Shown one piece after another: positions 60,998 through 64,000 of a DNA stretch of 64,000 nucleotides. A model generated the notes under the pieces. That model saw only the letters and a program-made list of their open reading frames with translations. It ran no database searches and was not told the DNA's origin. The translations under genes and the position numbers were made by a program. The stretch lies in NCBI RefSeq assembly GCF_900460535.1, contig NZ_UHIL01000002.1:868001-932000 (forward strand), read 5' to 3'. This DNA comes from Vibrio parahaemolyticus (GTDB lineage: Bacteria > Pseudomonadota > Gammaproteobacteria > Enterobacterales > Vibrionaceae). Each line of letters starts with the position of its first letter. Positions within the stretch are counted from its first letter, which is position 1.

Positions 60998-61280
60998 ATC
61001 ATGATGCTCTGCATACACAGAGGCCTCAAAAAGAAGCACTCCAAATTGTATAACCAAACTCCATCTGTTGGCGAGAGTAAAATTGCTCATTTTTGGTGTT
61101 TCACGTTTGATTGCGTATTTATTGGCCGTTTTTGATCTTTTTACCATAAAGAACCGTCCCAATGCCCTTACTTTCCCTACCAGTATGGCTGCAAAATAGC
61201 AGGTTTGCATAAATTTTGAACGCTTGAACGTTTGCGTCAATAAATGTGATGAATATCTCGTTCGCTTGGCTATACTTGCG
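60998..61280. other. Intergenic stretch with candidate nupC promoter
   Basis: Contains the tRNA-Leu promoter on the minus strand. For the plus strand, TATACT at 61271-61276 is a possible -10, and TGTGA-N6-TCTCG at 61245-61260 is a partial CRP-like site, though not at a standard distance. No gene seen. Confidence 0.45.
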
Positions 61281-61434
61281 TCCCGTTTAAGCGGGAATTA
61301 GGGTTTAGTTGTTCAGGACCCTTACCCATACAAGCCGTCACAAGGAGCAGGTTGAGTTATAAACTCACCAGCAGTGAATGACCCCACGGACCGGACCAGC
61401 TAAGTTCAATTGCTTGTATAAGGTAAAAATTAAG
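61281..61434 (+). promoter_or_regulatory. Structured leader RNA of nupC-type gene
   Basis: TCCCG/CGGGA hairpin at 61281-61296, then a closing stem ATACAAGC (61328-61335) with GCTTGTAT (61412-61419) enclosing 76 bases. Inside is a hairpin TGAGTT-ATA-AACTCA (61353-61367). A long-range stem enclosing smaller hairpins in front of a transporter is riboswitch-like. It does not match purine, TPP, FMN, cobalamin or c-di-GMP cores that I know. Confidence 0.5.
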
Positions 61435-61551
61435 ATGTCGAACTATCCGTTCAGTCTACATTCTGGATCTACGAGTGCTTTGCCACTCGGTACGTTGTCC
61501 CTTTCTTCTGCCAATTCCTTTGGTTCTCTTTTCTTTTTCAACGTTCAGTAG
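61435..61551 (+). CDS. Candidate leader ORF before nupC-type gene
   Basis: 38 residues from ATG 61435 to TAG nine bases before the transporter ATG. AAGG lies upstream but at long spacing (11 bases). The sequence is rich in Ser, Leu and Phe and ends GSLFFFNVQ. It contains a CGAGTG/CACTCG hairpin. It could couple translation to the transporter or be untranslated U-rich RNA. Confidence 0.4.
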   Translation: MSNYPFSLHSGSTSALPLGTLSLSSANSFGSLFFFNVQ

Positions 61552-61560
61552 GTCCGACTC

Positions 61561-62769
61561 ATGAGTGTTCTATTTAGTTTATTTGGTATTGTTGCACTAC
61601 TAGGTTGTGCTTTCCTACTGTCTGAGAGCCGTTCATCCATCAATTGGAAAACTGTGTCTCGCGCTTTGTTACTTCAGTTGGGCTTTGCCGCTCTGGTGCT
61701 TTATTTCCCGATGGGACAAGCCGCACTAGCGAGTTTAAGTAATGGCGTTGCCGGGTTATTAAGCTTTGCTGATGAAGGGATTCGATTCCTTTTTGGTGAT
61801 CTCGCTTCTACTGGTTTCATCTTCGCTATTCGTGTCCTTCCTATCATCATTTTCTTCAGCGCTCTTATCTCTGCCCTTTACTACTTGGGCATCATGCAAA
61901 AAGTAATTCAATTTATCGGCGGCGCTATCCAGAAATTCTTGGGTACCAGTAAAGCGGAATCACTCGTTGCAACGGGTAATATCTTCCTATCTCAAGGTGA
62001 GTCACCACTTCTTATTCGTCCGTTCCTATCAAACATGACTCGTTCTGAGCTATTTGCAGTAATGGCTGGTGGTATGGCATCGGTAGCGGGCAGTGTGCTT
62101 GGCGGCTATGCCGGCTTGGGTGTGGAGCTGAAATACCTTATCGCTGCGAGCTTCATGGCAGCACCTGGTAGTTTGCTAATGGCGAAAATCATCGTTCCTG
62201 AGCGTCAAACGCCAAGCGATTACAACAACATTGAGCTAGACAAATCAGAAGAAAGTAACGTTATCGATGCACTAGCAAGCGGTGCGATGGGCGGTATGAA
62301 AGTCGCAGTGGCTGTCGGTACTATGCTGATTGCTTTTGTGAGTGTGATTGCGATGGTGAACACAGGCCTAGAAAACCTAGGTGAAATGTTTGGTTTTGCT
62401 GGCGTAACACTGCAAGCGATTTTGGGTTACCTATTTGCACCGCTAGCATGGTTGATTGGTGTGCCAAGCCACGAGATCCTAGCGGCTGGTTCTTACATTG
62501 GTCAGAAAGTTGTAATGAACGAATTTGTGGCGTTTATCGACTTCGTACAGCACAAAGCGACACTGTCTGAGCACACTCAAGTGATCATCACATTCGCTCT
62601 ATGTGGTTTCGCGAACATCGGTTCGATTGCGATTCAGCTAGGTTCTATCGGTGTGATGGCACCTGAACGTCGTAAAGATGTAGCAAGCATGGGTCTTAAA
62701 GCGGTAGCGGCTGGTACGCTAGCGAACCTAATGAGTGCATGTCTAGCAGGTATCTTTATCTCGCTTTAA
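61561..62769 (+). CDS. Concentrative nucleoside transporter (NupC family)
   Basis: 402 residues, about nine to ten helices, the CNT fold. Core motif FLSQGESPLLIRPFLSNMTR at 143-162 and CGFANIGSIAIQLGSIGVMAP near the C-terminus, the two half-helix regions that bind nucleoside and Na+. The usual GQTE is SQGE here (Gly146 for Thr), and FANFSS is FANIGS, so specificity may differ from pyrimidine-type NupC. Imports nucleosides with Na+ or H+. Preceded by a structured leader. Confidence 0.88.
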   Translation: MSVLFSLFGIVALLGCAFLLSESRSSINWKTVSRALLLQLGFAALVLYFPMGQAALASLSNGVAGLLSFADEGIRFLFGDLASTGFIFAIRVLPIIIFFSALISALYYLGIMQKVIQFIGGAIQKFLGTSKAESLVATGNIFLSQGESPLLIRPFLSNMTRSELFAVMAGGMASVAGSVLGGYAGLGVELKYLIAASFMAAPGSLLMAKIIVPERQTPSDYNNIELDKSEESNVIDALASGAMGGMKVAVAVGTMLIAFVSVIAMVNTGLENLGEMFGFAGVTLQAILGYLFAPLAWLIGVPSHEILAAGSYIGQKVVMNEFVAFIDFVQHKATLSEHTQVIITFALCGFANIGSIAIQLGSIGVMAPERRKDVASMGLKAVAAGTLANLMSACLAGIFISL

Positions 62770-62787
62770 TATGATTGAGCAATAAAT

Positions 62788-62816
62788 GAAAACCCGCCGA
62801 TGTGGCGGGTTTTTTT
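62788..62816 (+). terminator. Terminator of nupC-type gene
   Basis: AAAACCCGCC/GGCGGGTTTT, then TTT. Confidence 0.88.
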
Positions 62817-62878
62817 ATGGTGTTGGGAAAGTCGTGTGAGTCAGTGCAAGAGCATTCCCGAACCATGTTTATTCGATG

Positions 62879-63973
62879 TTATTTGGGGGATTTAGGTACT
62901 AACCCATAAGGGATCGATTTGAATGCTTTCGGGTGCGCTTGATATGTTGGTGCCTTGTGCACACCTTTCCAATCTAAAAGCATAATCGCGAGCACATTGC
63001 GATGTTCCCCATACTTTAGATCAAAGTCACCATCAACGGATGGGATCATCCCTTGTTCGGTGCTGATGGCATCTCGAATCGCTTGGCGTGTTTTCTCAAC
63101 GACGGGATCGTGGTCAAGGCCAGCCAGTAAAAATGAAATACCTACTTCGGCAATGATGTCTTCTTTTGCTCGCAATAAAATCGTGTCGATGTTGTCGCGG
63201 AAGTAATCATAAATCCATTGATGATCCGCTTCATTCACGCGCTTTTGATAATACTGAGAGTCGGCAAAGATGATGTGCGTCATGCCATAGATTTTGTTGC
63301 CGTATTGCTGAGCAGAGAGCTTTTTATCATTGTCGTCGGGGTAGGTCGCTCGGAATGCTTCAATGAACGCGTTCACCACATCTTGTTCACCCAGTTGACG
63401 CAGCCAATAGACCTGATTTGCCAACTGCGCCGCCCATGCTTCAATCATCTCTTTATCGGTGGCGTAGCGAGTAAAATCGTAACGACGAATGATTTCTCGC
63501 AGTGTTTTATCTTGTTGGTGCTTTAAGTCGTACTCATCTGCTCTCGCCATCGCGCCCAGTAAATCGACGCCAAGATACAAATACTCAGGGTGATGTTTTG
63601 TTACGGTATAACGACGTTGGCTGCGCTCGTCCTCTTTTTCTTGGTAGCGAGTAAGCCGCTCAGAGGAATACAAAATGATGTCTTCTGGTTTGACGACGTC
63701 ATTCGCGAAGCGATTCAATCGGCTTGCGACTTGAGCCATGTCTGTCCAAATGGTTGCGTAGTATTTTTCATCTAAGGTTTGGCGGAACATACGCAGCCCA
63801 AAGTGGCCTTCCTTAAAAGGAGGGAGCGTGAATAACTCACGTTCGTATGTGTCGCGAATCAGCTGTGCTGATTGAGAGTAATTAAGTGCAGGTATCTCTT
63901 CTTGAGATGCCTGAACATTCAAGATGAGTGAGCAAGAGAGCAAGACCGCCAAGCTGATAGGTTTGATACGCAT
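62879..63973 (-). CDS. DUF3541 secreted protein
   Basis: 364 residues, complete, with a signal peptide ending VQA near 22. Soluble, helical, with LPPFKEGHFGLRMFRQT, HHPEYLYLGVDLLGAMARADEY (read in two parts), MTHIIFADSQYYQ and GDFDLKYGEHRNVLAIMLLDW. It matches my memory of DUF3541, found mostly in vibrios. It looks like an alpha/alpha-toroid, but no catalytic residues can be assigned. Its promoter lies near the window end. Confidence 0.7.
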   Translation of the reverse strand: MRIKPISLAVLLSCSLILNVQASQEEIPALNYSQSAQLIRDTYERELFTLPPFKEGHFGLRMFRQTLDEKYYATIWTDMAQVASRLNRFANDVVKPEDIILYSSERLTRYQEKEDERSQRRYTVTKHHPEYLYLGVDLLGAMARADEYDLKHQQDKTLREIIRRYDFTRYATDKEMIEAWAAQLANQVYWLRQLGEQDVVNAFIEAFRATYPDDNDKKLSAQQYGNKIYGMTHIIFADSQYYQKRVNEADHQWIYDYFRDNIDTILLRAKEDIIAEVGISFLLAGLDHDPVVEKTRQAIRDAISTEQGMIPSVDGDFDLKYGEHRNVLAIMLLDWKGVHKAPTYQAHPKAFKSIPYGLVPKSPK

Positions 63974-64000
63974 AAATCCATTCCCTGATATAACCTGGAT

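Overview
The window reads as a Vibrio chromosome of the Harveyi clade (V. parahaemolyticus, V. alginolyticus and relatives). The 16S and 23S sequences, the YibL/YggL/RimK/SpeA/TnaA proteins and the Vibrio-restricted hypothetical families all fit. The order response regulator, sensor kinase, TonB receptor, TtpC-ExbB-ExbD-TonB, together with tnaA, resembles what I remember of V. parahaemolyticus chromosome 2. That placement is from memory and inference. There is no integrase, transposase, phage gene or CRISPR array; this is ordinary but regulation-rich chromosome.

Layout. 1-6500: end of a DUF3087 gene, then a complete rrn operon (two promoters, 16S, tRNA-Glu/Lys/Ala/Val, 23S, 5S, tRNA-Ser). 6860-10960: yibL, D-lactate dehydrogenase, an L,D-transpeptidase, a glycerophosphodiesterase and an LDH-fold dehydrogenase with an unusual specificity residue. 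11100-20410: iron uptake, with a two-component system, a siderophore receptor behind a Fur box and a DUF3450-TtpC-ExbB-ExbD-TonB-TPR operon. 20540-27010: a second Fur-box operon with PepSY, DUF2271, DUF4198 and small secreted proteins, a three-part metal ABC importer and a histidine-free paralogue of its binding protein. 27200-37950: porin, oligopeptidase B, EmrD-type exporter, speB-speA, an MBL-fold protein and rimK plus a RimB-like protease. 38400-46000: LysR, a CsrB-family sRNA on the minus strand, AraC, yggL, a PhoX-like Tat lipoprotein and a GH1 enzyme. 46190-57880: a DctB/DctD-like pair, a diguanylate cyclase, brnQ with a candidate peptide leader, and a TAXI-TRAP transporter plus L-2-hydroxyglutarate oxidase behind a sigma-54 promoter. 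57940-64000: a secreted cystatin-like protein, the tna leader and tnaA, a DUF2913-like gene, tRNA-Leu, a nupC-type transporter with a structured leader, and a DUF3541 protein.

How it works together. The first half after rrn is mainly metal acquisition: outer-membrane receptor, energy transducer and inner-membrane importer, with two Fur-like operators. The second half links nutrient uptake to regulation: a two-component system and sigma-54 promoter for an organic-acid transporter, a branched-chain-residue leader before brnQ, and a TnaC leader before tryptophanase. The strongest non-coding finds are csrB (39423-39715), the brnQ leader (52614-52752), the sigma-54 promoter with paired upstream repeats (53133-53350) and the nupC leader (61281-61551).
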